DNA of 64,000 nt from Bacteroidota bacterium (GTDB taxonomy: Bacteria; Bacteroidota; Bacteroidia; Cytophagales; Cyclobacteriaceae), in assembly GCA_018266055.1 (NCBI GenBank), contig JAFDYT010000001.1, positions 310,001-374,000 of the forward strand, in the 5' to 3' direction. The notes under the pieces are model-generated. The model worked only from the letters and a program-made list of their open reading frames with translations, was not told the origin of the DNA and made no database searches. Position numbers and translations under genes: made by a program. This document shows positions 45,299 to 54,032 of the stretch, in pieces; the stretch's first letter is position 1, and every line of letters begins with the position of its first letter.

Positions 45299-48200
45299 AT
45301 GAAGAAGTTTTTACTAATGTGCTTCTCATTCGGCTTTGCGCTCAGTGTCTGGGCGCAAGACCGGGTGGTGACAGGCAAGTTGACGTCGAAAGAAGACGGA
45401 TCAGCTTTACCTGGTGTGAATGTCGTGCTAAAAGGAACTACAGTTGGAACCGTAACTGATGCAGAGGGTAATTATAAATTATCCGTACCAGCTGCAGGGG
45501 GTACTATTGTTTTTTCATTTATCGGTTTAGAAACACTTGAAGTTGCTATCGGAGAAAGAAGCGTAGTGGATGCGCAGCTCGGCTCAGATGTTAAGCAATT
45601 GTCTGAAGTTGTTGTAACCGGTTCAGGTGTGGCGACAGATAAAAAGAAACTGGGTATCGCAGTTGAGTCTGTAACTGCAGACAAGCTCCCAGCTACTCCA
45701 AGTTCGTCCATTGATCAGGCATTGATTGGAAAAATCGCAGGTGCCCAAATTTCATCTATTAGTGGTAACCCTGGAGACCCGGTGAATATCCTATTGCGTG
45801 GTATCAACACCGTGCAGGGTGGAACGAAACCCCTCATCATGGTGGATGGAGTGCAGGTTGCTGCCACGGATATCAACTCGCTGGATTTGACCAACGTAGA
45901 TCGCGTTGAGGTTGTACAAGGTGCAGCTTCTGCTTCTATTTATGGTGCGCAAGGAGCGAATGGTGTAATCCAGATTTTTACAAAAAGAGGTAAGAAAGGA
46001 AAAGTGGCTGTTAACTTTTCTTCCAGCTATGCTGAAAACACTTTCCTTAACGTAGGGGATGTTCATAAAGCAAGACTTCACCCTTACTTGACAGATGCTA
46101 ACAACAACATTATTGATCCAAGTGGGAATATTCTTCAGTATATTCCAGAAGGATCAATCGAAGGAATTTCCTACGAGTACGGCGGTGGTCAGAACGGAGG
46201 ACTTGGTGACCAAACAGCATTTCAAAAGCCTAGAGGTGTAGCCGGTGCTACCCGTTATGCTATCCAGGACATTCGTAACGTAGCAAGTCACCCGTACAAT
46301 GCGAATCTTAAGTACTACGATCATTTCAAACAGATCTTTCAAACAGGTTATACCACCAATAATAACCTGAATTTTTCTGGCGCTGGTGACAAAACAGATT
46401 TTGCTGTTTCAATTGCCAATAACCATACGCTGAGCCCTGTTATTAAGAATGGTGGAATTGACAGAACCAACCTCACAGTAAACGTTGGTTTTGAGTTATT
46501 TAAAGGATTCAAAATCCGTTCAATCACACAGGGAATCTATACCAAAAACGATCTTCATCCAGGCTTAGGTGCTGCTGGCTACTATGATTATGGCCGTGGT
46601 AACTCACTGGGAGACGTTGGTCGTGTATATGGTTTCTTAAACACATCTCCTTTCTTTGATCTTACGCGCAAAGATGATGATGGAAATTATCCATTCTATC
46701 AAACTGCTGATTTCTTGAGCGTAAATGCTTCAAATCCTTATTATAACAAGCAGTATTCTTCAAGTGTTGATAATAAGATCGATGTGCTTCAAAATTTTGA
46801 AATTGATTATAACATCAACAAATTCTTTGAATTGAATGCGAAGTATGGTATCAACTACAGAACTGAGAATGCAAAATGGACTTACCTGAATCAATCTCAG
46901 AACAGTAACTCTGTTTATTACGATCCAAACTATATCGGAATTTTTGCTGGTGACAACACCGGTGAATTGATCAACTGGCAGTACCAAAATACCTTCCAAA
47001 ACTTTCTGGCCAACGGTTATTTCCGTACTGACCTGAAAGACGATTTTGGATTTAGTTTGCCGATCTCATTGAGCACTCAAGTTGGTTTCGACTATCGTAA
47101 GAAAGAATACAGAGAGTACGACACCTACGGAACCAGCCTTCCTCTTGTACCACCAATCAACATGGTGACTACCAAAACACAAGGTGTAGCGGCTGACTAT
47201 AAAGAACCGTTCATTACGTACGGTTATCTCGTGAATCAGAAGATTAACTACGGAGACTTTGGCGGTATCACTGCCGGTTTCAGAAGTGACTGGTCGTCAG
47301 CATTCGGTGGTGGATCTACGCCATTTACATTCCCTCACGCTGACGCACACGTGTTGCCTTCTACGTTCTGGAAAGAGTCTAGCCTTGAAAACATCCTCCC
47401 TTACTTGAAAGTAAGAGCAGCGTATGGTGAAGCTGGTATCCAACCTGGACCGTTTGATCGTTTCCCTGTGATCAATGCTGGTGGTTTGAGCACTACCAAC
47501 TCAATCTACACCTATCAGACCACAGCCCGCAATGCTAACCTCAAGGTAGAGGTATCAAAGGAATTTGAAGCAGGTACTGATTTCACTCTTAATGCTACCG
47601 GAGGTACATGGTTCAGCACAATCAATGGATCATTTACATACTGGAGCAGAAAGAGCGAGAATGTTATTTACACTACGTCAACTGCTATTTCAAGTGGTGC
47701 TACTGGTTCTTTGAACAACGCTATTGGAATGGAGTCGAATGGTATCCAGTTTTCATTGAACACTCCGGTGTATAACGGTGGTAATTTCAAATGGGACTTC
47801 ACTACTAACTGGGGACATCAAGTGTCAAAGATCACCAGCATTGCAGGCGGTTCGGACATTATCTTGACAACTGCTGCAGGAAGTACTTCATTGGTTCTTA
47901 CTCCTGGCGCTATCATAGGTCAGGTGTATGGATCTAAAGCATTGACAAGTTTCAATGACAAGGATAAGAATGGTAATTTGTATATCCAGTCAGGTCAGGA
48001 GTCGAATTATCAAATTGTGGAGGGCAAAGTGACCAACATCCACAACTATCAGATGCAATTTAAAGACTACTCTCAGCCTTTGATGAACCCGAATCCTAAG
48101 TTTAACGCGTCATTTATCAACTCAGTTGGCTACAAGGGATTTATCAACTTGTCGTTCCAATTTGATTGGATCTATGGTAGCCACTTGTACAACCAAACTA

Positions 48201-48613
48201 AGGAGTGGATGTACCGTGATGGTATAAGCGGTGATTTTGAAAAACCAGTTACAATTAACGGAAATACTGGGGCTTTCACGGCGTTTCGTTCTAGTGCTTA
48301 CTATAATCTGTGGGGAAGTACCCGTGGTGCTGGTAACAACTTGACGAAAGATTATTTTGTGGAAGACGCTTCTTTCCTGCGTTTGAGAAATATTTCGTTC
48401 GCAGTTGATTTTGCAAGATTCACAAAAATTCAAGGCTTGCACAAATTGCAATTGGTACTTACCGGACGGAATCTCCTCACGGTTACCAAATACACCGGAT
48501 ATGATCCTGAAGTTAGTTCAGGTGCTGTTAACTCTGCATTCGATAGAGGCGTAGATCATAGCACGTTGCCTAACACCAAATCATATCAAATAGGACTTAA
48601 CGTTGGGTTCTAA
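45299..48613 (+). CDS. SusC/RagA-type TonB-linked outer membrane protein, copy 2
   Basis: 1104 residues with signal peptide to about residue 20, carboxypeptidase-regulatory-like domain (about 22-105), plug (V-V-V-T-G-S-G-V-A then L-L-R-G-I-N-T-V-Q-G-G and G-A-Q-G-A-N-G-V-I-Q-I) and barrel ending in N-V-G-F. The C-terminal third shares with copy 3 the stretches Q-T-K-E-W-M-Y-R-D-G-I-S-G-D and Y-T-G-x-D-P-E, so the two are tandem paralogues. It is followed after 16 bases by its SusD partner. Substrate unknown; no associated enzymes. Confidence 0.93.
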   Translation: MKKFLLMCFSFGFALSVWAQDRVVTGKLTSKEDGSALPGVNVVLKGTTVGTVTDAEGNYKLSVPAAGGTIVFSFIGLETLEVAIGERSVVDAQLGSDVKQLSEVVVTGSGVATDKKKLGIAVESVTADKLPATPSSSIDQALIGKIAGAQISSISGNPGDPVNILLRGINTVQGGTKPLIMVDGVQVAATDINSLDLTNVDRVEVVQGAASASIYGAQGANGVIQIFTKRGKKGKVAVNFSSSYAENTFLNVGDVHKARLHPYLTDANNNIIDPSGNILQYIPEGSIEGISYEYGGGQNGGLGDQTAFQKPRGVAGATRYAIQDIRNVASHPYNANLKYYDHFKQIFQTGYTTNNNLNFSGAGDKTDFAVSIANNHTLSPVIKNGGIDRTNLTVNVGFELFKGFKIRSITQGIYTKNDLHPGLGAAGYYDYGRGNSLGDVGRVYGFLNTSPFFDLTRKDDDGNYPFYQTADFLSVNASNPYYNKQYSSSVDNKIDVLQNFEIDYNINKFFELNAKYGINYRTENAKWTYLNQSQNSNSVYYDPNYIGIFAGDNTGELINWQYQNTFQNFLANGYFRTDLKDDFGFSLPISLSTQVGFDYRKKEYREYDTYGTSLPLVPPINMVTTKTQGVAADYKEPFITYGYLVNQKINYGDFGGITAGFRSDWSSAFGGGSTPFTFPHADAHVLPSTFWKESSLENILPYLKVRAAYGEAGIQPGPFDRFPVINAGGLSTTNSIYTYQTTARNANLKVEVSKEFEAGTDFTLNATGGTWFSTINGSFTYWSRKSENVIYTTSTAISSGATGSLNNAIGMESNGIQFSLNTPVYNGGNFKWDFTTNWGHQVSKITSIAGGSDIILTTAAGSTSLVLTPGAIIGQVYGSKALTSFNDKDKNGNLYIQSGQESNYQIVEGKVTNIHNYQMQFKDYSQPLMNPNPKFNASFINSVGYKGFINLSFQFDWIYGSHLYNQTKEWMYRDGISGDFEKPVTINGNTGAFTAFRSSAYYNLWGSTRGAGNNLTKDYFVEDASFLRLRNISFAVDFARFTKIQGLHKLQLVLTGRNLLTVTKYTGYDPEVSSGAVNSAFDRGVDHSTLPNTKSYQIGLNVGF

Positions 48614-48629
48614 TCGAAATCTTTTAAAA

Positions 48630-50327
48630 ATGAAAATCATGAATAAAAATAAATTTGTTTATGCGGTTCTTTCAGTGATACTTGTTCTTGGCCCAGTGGC
48701 CTGCAAGGATCAACTGGATGTGGGCAACCCGAATGCTCCTACCGTAAGCGCTAACGTTAACTCTGAGACTGGCATTATTCAGTACGCTCAGGGTGTAACC
48801 TATATCAATGGTTTTAAAAATGGAAACGATTGGTTGGGCAATAGCTATTTTTCATTGCCTTGGGGTTATTCAGAATTAATGGCGGATAACGTAGGTGCCA
48901 GTGCATCGAATAACCAGGTGACTACGATGGGCCAGCCCGACTATATCATTTTGGATAACGGTCAAAAAGTTTCCAATAATTCACCCCAGGTTGGTATTAT
49001 TCGCTCGTATAACAATAGACCTGCCACCGGTGCTGGTAACAATGCGCTGTATTATCAGTGGCTCACCATGTATGCACTGAACAATGCACAGAACTCTATT
49101 CTTTCCGTGGTTGATAAAATTAAATTCACAGGAGATGCAGCCTCTAAAGCCAACACTGTAAAAGCATGGGCTTATTGGTGGAAGGGCTACGCATACGCAG
49201 CCATTGGATCGATGTATGTTGCTGGCTTAATTGCCGATGACTTTGATGCCGCATCCAACGTTACAAAAATCAGCCATGACTATGTATCAAGTGCGACTGT
49301 GATTGCCAGATCAGATTATTACTACGATCAGGCAGCAGCAGCGTTAGCAGCTGTAACGAGTGCTTCTGATTATTCTGAAATTTTGGGACAATTGATCCCA
49401 AGTTACATGCAAACCGGGAAAGGTGGTGTGCTATCCATTACTGAATGGAATCACAGCATTAATACAATGAAGGCCCGCAATATTTTGGTGAACCACTTGG
49501 CGCCTTTTGTAAATGGTAATCCAAATGCGACTATTACCGGAAGCAGTATGACTCCTATGACTGCTGCTGATTGGACGAACGTGTTTAACCTGACAACCAA
49601 TGGTGTACAGGCGTCCGATAAGATTTTCACAGTGCGAAGCTCTGCCACCAATTCTGTATTCTCTCCTACCAGCGGTACAGTTGCTTCGATGACAGCCAAC
49701 ACGCCTTCATCGTCTACCTTCAAAATTTCCGAACGGTTCCTTCAATACTACCGGACTGGAGATGCTCGTAAAGCCAACAACTTTACACCTTCTGCAGGAT
49801 ACATTGGCGACTATACCTATACAACTGGTTATACCTTGGTAACAGGAGGTAACGGAGCACCTGGTGTTCAGGTATTGGCAAATAAAGCTATTGGCGCTTA
49901 TGAAGTTATCATAGCGGCAAGCTATGAAGAGAACGCATTGATGTTAGCAGAAGCCAATATCAGAGGAGCTGGTACTATCGCTGCCGGAACTGCATTAATT
50001 GATGCAGTGAGATCTTATCTTGGGGCTGGCTTGGCTGCAATCACTCCTACGACTCAGGTTGCTGCTCTTCAGGAACTTGTGAGCGAAAGAAGAGTAGCCT
50101 TGGTGTTCCGTGGTTTGTCGTTTTACGACAGCAGACGCTGGGGTTGGACTTATGACATTTCTAAAGGAGGTGGTAGCTATGGCAATTACGTTAAATACTC
50201 AGGCACTGTAAATACCAATGTTACCATCAGTTATAACTTCATGGATTATTGGGATGTACCAGCAGATGAATTTGTGCTCAACGCTCCTTCGGCGTCAAGT
50301 GTGCCAATTCAGAATCCAAACTTCTAA
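48630..50327 (+). CDS. SusD/RagB-like lipoprotein, copy 2
   Basis: 565 residues from the ATG at 48630; another in-frame ATG three codons on is possible, and a longer frame from a TTG at 48603 inside susC is rejected. Lipobox V-A-C (about C25), then K-D-Q-L-D-V-G-N-P-N, matching copy 3. Helical SusD features include W-A-Y-W-W-K-G-Y-A-Y and the C-terminal S-E-R-R-V-A-L-V-F-R-G-L-S-F-Y-D-S-R-R-W-G-W block. It forms the substrate-binding lid for susC copy 2. A terminator follows. Confidence 0.9.
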   Translation: MKIMNKNKFVYAVLSVILVLGPVACKDQLDVGNPNAPTVSANVNSETGIIQYAQGVTYINGFKNGNDWLGNSYFSLPWGYSELMADNVGASASNNQVTTMGQPDYIILDNGQKVSNNSPQVGIIRSYNNRPATGAGNNALYYQWLTMYALNNAQNSILSVVDKIKFTGDAASKANTVKAWAYWWKGYAYAAIGSMYVAGLIADDFDAASNVTKISHDYVSSATVIARSDYYYDQAAAALAAVTSASDYSEILGQLIPSYMQTGKGGVLSITEWNHSINTMKARNILVNHLAPFVNGNPNATITGSSMTPMTAADWTNVFNLTTNGVQASDKIFTVRSSATNSVFSPTSGTVASMTANTPSSSTFKISERFLQYYRTGDARKANNFTPSAGYIGDYTYTTGYTLVTGGNGAPGVQVLANKAIGAYEVIIAASYEENALMLAEANIRGAGTIAAGTALIDAVRSYLGAGLAAITPTTQVAALQELVSERRVALVFRGLSFYDSRRWGWTYDISKGGGSYGNYVKYSGTVNTNVTISYNFMDYWDVPADEFVLNAPSASSVPIQNPNF

Positions 50328-50739
50328 CTGAGTTTTTTCACATCATTAAAAAGGCTGCCGAAAGGCAGCCTTTTTTTGTTTCAAATGAAATCGTAAATAC
50401 AAACAAAGTCGCTAGTCCAATTAATTGCTAGTAGAACTTTTTAAGTGGATACTTCAGCATATTGCTCAAAAAAATCGACTCTCATCGCCCATGTTGTGAG
50501 ACTTTTTGAGCCACTCTAAATTCACATTTTTGACAACCGCTTTGTTTGGTTACTAAAAAGTAGAGTTGTGCAGAAGATCTAAACACTTTACATAGATCAA
50601 TAAAAAGTACTAATTAATCTTCTATTAAGTTGACGAAAATCAAAATCGTATCTGCTAAACGCAAAATACCTTTCTGTTCTTTGTTCATGCATCACTAATG
50701 AATTAGGTTTCGGACTTTCTATAACCTAAACCTAAACCT
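50328..50739. other. Intergenic region before the third susC
   Basis: 412 bases. It contains the second operon's terminator at 50348-50377 and, at the right end, the conserved CCTAAA-rich leader (50721-50739). Between them it is AT-rich with no gene. The only promoter candidate is TACCTTTC at 50667-50674, one base from TAnnTTTG. The half-site array of susC copy 1 is not present. Confidence 0.5.
50348..50377 (+). terminator. Terminator of the second SusCD operon
   Basis: AAAAAGGCTGCC, a GAAA tetraloop, then GGCAGCC and seven T residues. The stem and loop are identical to those of the terminator after the third operon. Confidence 0.9.
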
Positions 50740-53700
50740 ATGAAGAAGTTTTTACTAATGTGCTTCTCATTTGGCTTTGTGCTCAGTGTCTGGGCGCAAG
50801 ACCGAGTGGTGACAGGGAAGCTGACCTCCAAAGAGGATGGATCAGTTTTACCTGGTGTAAACGTTGTACTAAAAGGAACAACAACCGGAACTGTAACCGA
50901 TGCCGAAGGTGCCTACAAAATATCTGTTCCTACGGCTGACGGTACGCTCGTGTTTTCATTTATCGGCTTGGAGACAGTTGAAGTAGCCGTCGGTGAGAGA
51001 AGCGTGGTTGATGCACAACTTGGCTCCGATGTTAAGCAATTGTCTGAGGTTGTCGTCACAGGTTCTGGCGTTGCTACTGACAAGAAAAAACTGGCAATTG
51101 CTGTGCAGTCCATAACCGCAGATAAGTTGCCACAAACCCCCACAGCCTCTATCGACCAAGCCCTAGTTGGTAAAATTCCTGGGGCACAAATCTCTTCTGT
51201 GGACGGAACTCCTGGCGCAAGAGTAAGTATACTGTTGCGCGGTATCAACACGGTTCAACGCGGCACGCAGCCAATGATTCTGGTAGATGGTGCTGAAATG
51301 GGTGTAACGGATATTAGCCAGCTTAATCTTAGCAACGTAGAACGGGTTGAAGTGGTGCAAGGTGCAGCCTCAGCATCTTTGTACGGAGCCCAAGGTGCAA
51401 ACGGTGTAATCCAGATCTTTACTAAGAAGGGAAAGAAAGGTCGCGTAAATGTTGATGTATCTTCTGCCTATAGTGTTAATAGTTATATTAATACCGGTAA
51501 TGTTCATAAAGCAACATTGCATAGCTGGGCCACGGATGCAAGCAACAATGTACTGAATACAGTTACAGGCAAGCCGCTCACAGTTCAGGATGACGGAACA
51601 TATTATGACTCGAATAATGGTACCGGTGTACAATGGGCATACCTCGCCGATCCGGCCAACGGGTTCCCTACAGCAATGTCAAATCCTCAGAACATCTACA
51701 ACAAGAAATATGATCAAAATCTAAAGTACTACGATCATTTTAAGCAATTATTTCAACAAGGTTATACCGCCACGAATACGATTAATATTTCCGGTGCCGG
51801 TGATAAATCAGACTATTCCATTTCGCTGCAGAATAACAAGCAGGAAAGTAACATTAAGCAAAATGGGTATGTTGATCGAACTAACGTATCAGTTAATGTT
51901 GGAGGAGAGTTGTTCAAAGGTTTTAAAGTGAGGTCAAATACCCAATTGATCTACACGAAAAACACGTTGCATCCTAACTACGGAACTCAACGGAACAATA
52001 TTTACAACATGTTGAATATAAGTCCATTTTATGACCTTACAAGAAAACTAGCTGACGGTAACAACTGGGACTATTCCTACGCCGGTACGGTTAGTGTAAA
52101 TGGTTTCAATCCCTTTTATGATTTCCAATACAGCTCGGGCTTGGAGAACACCGTTGACGTGATTCAAAATTTCAATGTGAACTATAACGTTAATAAGTTC
52201 CTTGAATTCGATGGAAAGTACACCATTAACTTTGAGAGCGACCAAACAAAGTATGTTTTCCAAAATCAGTCGGCCAATTTAAATGCGCAAAACTGGGGAC
52301 CGCAATTGTCGGCAACAGGGCTTTACAATGCCAATGATATCAAAGGGGAATTGGATCGCTTTGAATACACGGCCAGTTCGCAGAATTTATTATTGTCGGC
52401 GTTTGTTCGTACGGATTTTCAAAATGACTTCCATTCGAAATTGCCCATCACGACTTCCACGCAGATTTCGTATGACTATAGAAGAAAGAAAAATGATCAA
52501 TTTGGAACTTATGGCTTAGGTCTTCAGACTTATCCTATTTACACGCTTAGCCAAACAGGCTCTCAGGCAGTTCCTTATGATAACAGCTCTGACTTTGTAA
52601 CGTACGGTTACCTGGTTAACCAAAAGATTGACTATGCAGACGTGGCGGGTGTGTCGGGTGGTATCCGAAGCGATTATTCATCGGCGTTTGGAAAAGGATC
52701 AGCTCCTTTCACATTCCCTCACGTTGGTGGTTTCGTGAGACCATCGCAGTTGAATTTCTGGAGTGGAAGCAGCTTGGCGAATATCTTCCCTGAATTTAAG
52801 ATTCGTGCAGCGTATGGAGAAGCCGGTATTCAGCCGCTCGCCTATGACCGCTTGAATGTTGTGGGTACTCAAAACGTCGGAGCTAATTTTGCGGCCTATC
52901 CTAATAAAGGATTCAGAAATTTGAATTTAGGTGTTGAAGTTTCGAAAGAATTTGAAGTGGGTGTTGATTTTGGATTTAAACTATCGGAAGGCAGCTGGTT
53001 TTCTGGAATTAATGCTGCAATTACTTCATGGAGCAGAAAGAGCGAGAATGTTATTTATAACGTTTCTGCGCCATTGTCGAGCGGGGGCAGTACAAATAAG
53101 GACAACGCCATCTTTATGTCATCTAGTGGCACGGAGTTTCAATTGAATATCAATGTGTTAAAAACTAATGATCTGACCTGGGATTTCACGACCAATTTTG
53201 GCCACCAATCTTCCCAGATCGACCGTATCAATGGTGCTCCTATTGTGATTGGATTTTCTGGTGGATCAACTACATTGGTTTTGAAGGCAGGAGAGAAAAT
53301 CGGCCAACTTTATGGATATAAGGCATTCACCAGTACAGGTCAAATCGATCAAGTTACGGGCCAACCTTATATTACACCAGGCACAGAAGGAAATTACGAA
53401 AAAGTGGATGGACGGATTGTTGATAAGAAGACAAAGGCAATTCAGTTTACGCTGGATAAATACTCCTTTGGTGATCCAAACCCTAAGTTTAACTCTGCAT
53501 TCATTAACTCGTTCACCTATAAGAATTTCTTAACCTTCGGCGTTCAGTTTGACTACATAAACAAGAGTCACATCTACAATCAAACAAAAGAATGGATGTA
53601 TCGCGATGGTATAAGCGGAGACTATGATCAGCCTGTTACCATTGACGGAACCAAGGCTGCCTATACCGCTTACTACCGAAGTGTTTACGCTGCGGAGTTT

Positions 53701-53997
53701 GGTAACCTGAACGGTGACCGCAATGCAACCAAAGACTATTTCTATGAAGACGCAACCTTCTTGCGTTTGCGAAATGTTTCTCTTGGATTTGATTTTGCAA
53801 AGGCGCTTAAGTTGAAAGGCTTTAATAAGCTACAGTTAGTACTGTCCGGAAGAAATCTTGCGACATGGACAAAGTATACCGGATTTGATCCCGAAATCAA
53901 CTCCGGAAGTACCAACTCAGCTTACGAAAGAGGTATTGATCACAACTCGATGCCTAATGTTAAGTCTTATCAGGTTAGCGTTAACCTAGGGTTTTAA
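50740..53997 (+). CDS. SusC/RagA-type TonB-linked outer membrane protein, copy 3
   Basis: 1085 residues, same domain order as copies 1 and 2: signal peptide to about 20, regulatory-like domain, plug (V-V-T-G-S-G-V-A, L-L-R-G-I-N-T-V-Q-R-G, G-A-Q-G-A-N-G-V-I-Q-I) and a barrel ending N-L-G-F. Long stretches agree with copy 2, including the W-S-R-K-S-E-N-V-I-Y and Q-T-K-E-W-M-Y-R-D-G-I-S-G-D segments, whereas the extracellular loops differ, suggesting duplication and divergence of substrate range. Its SusD partner starts 35 bases later. Confidence 0.93.
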   Translation: MKKFLLMCFSFGFVLSVWAQDRVVTGKLTSKEDGSVLPGVNVVLKGTTTGTVTDAEGAYKISVPTADGTLVFSFIGLETVEVAVGERSVVDAQLGSDVKQLSEVVVTGSGVATDKKKLAIAVQSITADKLPQTPTASIDQALVGKIPGAQISSVDGTPGARVSILLRGINTVQRGTQPMILVDGAEMGVTDISQLNLSNVERVEVVQGAASASLYGAQGANGVIQIFTKKGKKGRVNVDVSSAYSVNSYINTGNVHKATLHSWATDASNNVLNTVTGKPLTVQDDGTYYDSNNGTGVQWAYLADPANGFPTAMSNPQNIYNKKYDQNLKYYDHFKQLFQQGYTATNTINISGAGDKSDYSISLQNNKQESNIKQNGYVDRTNVSVNVGGELFKGFKVRSNTQLIYTKNTLHPNYGTQRNNIYNMLNISPFYDLTRKLADGNNWDYSYAGTVSVNGFNPFYDFQYSSGLENTVDVIQNFNVNYNVNKFLEFDGKYTINFESDQTKYVFQNQSANLNAQNWGPQLSATGLYNANDIKGELDRFEYTASSQNLLLSAFVRTDFQNDFHSKLPITTSTQISYDYRRKKNDQFGTYGLGLQTYPIYTLSQTGSQAVPYDNSSDFVTYGYLVNQKIDYADVAGVSGGIRSDYSSAFGKGSAPFTFPHVGGFVRPSQLNFWSGSSLANIFPEFKIRAAYGEAGIQPLAYDRLNVVGTQNVGANFAAYPNKGFRNLNLGVEVSKEFEVGVDFGFKLSEGSWFSGINAAITSWSRKSENVIYNVSAPLSSGGSTNKDNAIFMSSSGTEFQLNINVLKTNDLTWDFTTNFGHQSSQIDRINGAPIVIGFSGGSTTLVLKAGEKIGQLYGYKAFTSTGQIDQVTGQPYITPGTEGNYEKVDGRIVDKKTKAIQFTLDKYSFGDPNPKFNSAFINSFTYKNFLTFGVQFDYINKSHIYNQTKEWMYRDGISGDYDQPVTIDGTKAAYTAYYRSVYAAEFGNLNGDRNATKDYFYEDATFLRLRNVSLGFDFAKALKLKGFNKLQLVLSGRNLATWTKYTGFDPEINSGSTNSAYERGIDHNSMPNVKSYQVSVNLGF

Positions 53998-54032
53998 TTT
54001 AATAATTCATTTAAATAAAAAATTTATACATC

